From contig JAGVKR010000019.1 in assembly GCA_020050375.1 (NCBI GenBank), positions 1-5,777 on the forward strand: a stretch of DNA of 5,777 nt. Direction: 5' to 3'. This document shows positions 5,540 through 5,777 of the stretch, piece after piece (the stretch's first letter is position 1; every line of letters begins with the position of its first letter). Origin of the DNA: Planctomycetales bacterium (GTDB taxonomy: Bacteria > Planctomycetota > Planctomycetia > Planctomycetales > Planctomycetaceae). Below the pieces are notes generated by a model. The model did not search any database, was not told the origin of the DNA, and was given only the letters and a program-made list of their open reading frames with translations. Made by a program: the position numbers and the translations under genes.

Positions 5540-5777
5540 AATTCGAGTCTGGCGGCAGTGGGCGTGCATCCGAAAACTGCCCAAACGCTGGTCCGGCATT
5601 CGACCATCACGTTGACGATGGATCGGTACACGCATGTCCGGCTGAACGACGTGGCCGGAGCGTTGGATGGGCTGCCCGCGTTGCCTCGAAGCCCGTGGAA
5701 GCGTTGCCGGTACAGGCGACAGGAACAGACGACCGGCTTGCACTCCCGCTTGCACAGACAATCGACGCGGCTTTTTC
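5540..5777 (+). pseudogene. tyrosine recombinase (phage-type integrase) C-terminal remnant
   Basis: Reading + strand codons from 5540 gives a stretch typical of tyrosine recombinases: LAAVGVHPKTAQTLVRHS followed by TITLTMDRYTH. This is the last conserved box, with the His at 5597-5599 and the nucleophile Tyr at 5627-5629. The reading frame then continues to LPALP (to 5686). The expected family tail (PVEALPVQATGTDDRLALPL) is found in the -1 frame from about 5686, so one base has been lost or two gained near 5686. Upstream there is an in-frame TGA at 5534-5536. The catalytic domain with its Arg/His boxes is missing, and the sequence becomes unrelated at about 5540. It is therefore a 5'-truncated, frameshifted remnant that also runs off the window. 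This is clear evidence of a past mobile element or phage next to the gene cluster. Confidence 0.8.

Noticed and set aside
5528..5761. Minus-strand open frame at the right end
   Set aside because: The + strand shows clear tyrosine recombinase motifs across the same bases, so the minus-strand frame is a shadow.

Overview
The window looks like a piece of a planctomycete chromosome (Pirellulales-type). It is GC-rich and carries the two protein families most typical of that phylum: a secreted cytochrome-like PSCyt1/DUF1549/DUF1553 protein and a Tat-exported DUF1501 protein. It also has two low-complexity repeat families in and between the genes. All three intact genes are on the + strand. The phylum call rests on recognised protein families, not on a database search.

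Layout. Bases 1-114 are the upstream region, with a small GTGGGG/CCCCAC hairpin. Bases 115-3243 encode a 1042-residue exported protein with two CXXCH motifs, a LamG-like insert and a C-terminal DUF1553 domain. A 114-bp G/C-tract inverted-repeat element sits inside that gene at 2484-2597, in frame. Bases 3246-3337 are a pair of facing heptanucleotide-repeat arrays that can fold into a stem of about 35 bp. Bases 3373-3915 encode a complete family I inorganic pyrophosphatase with all expected active-site residues. Bases 3921-4085 hold a second, larger pair of facing arrays of the same heptad. Its loop contains the ribosome binding site and ATG of the next gene, and its right arm is translated as part of that gene's N-terminus. 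Bases 3979-5508 encode a 509-residue DUF1501 protein with a twin-arginine signal. A 14-bp palindrome starts on its stop codon. Bases ~5540-5777 are a decayed C-terminal piece of a tyrosine recombinase, with a frameshift, running off the window.

How the genes relate. DUF1553 and DUF1501 genes usually lie directly next to each other in planctomycetes and probably work as an exported pair whose substrate is unknown. Here the pair is split by the housekeeping pyrophosphatase gene, and both junctions carry the same heptad arrays, partly as direct repeats. The most interesting reading is that ppa arrived, or can leave, by recombination between these repeats, and that the second array supplied a new translation start and N-terminal extension to the DUF1501 gene. 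This is inference from one sequence. I see no defence system, CRISPR array or RNA gene.
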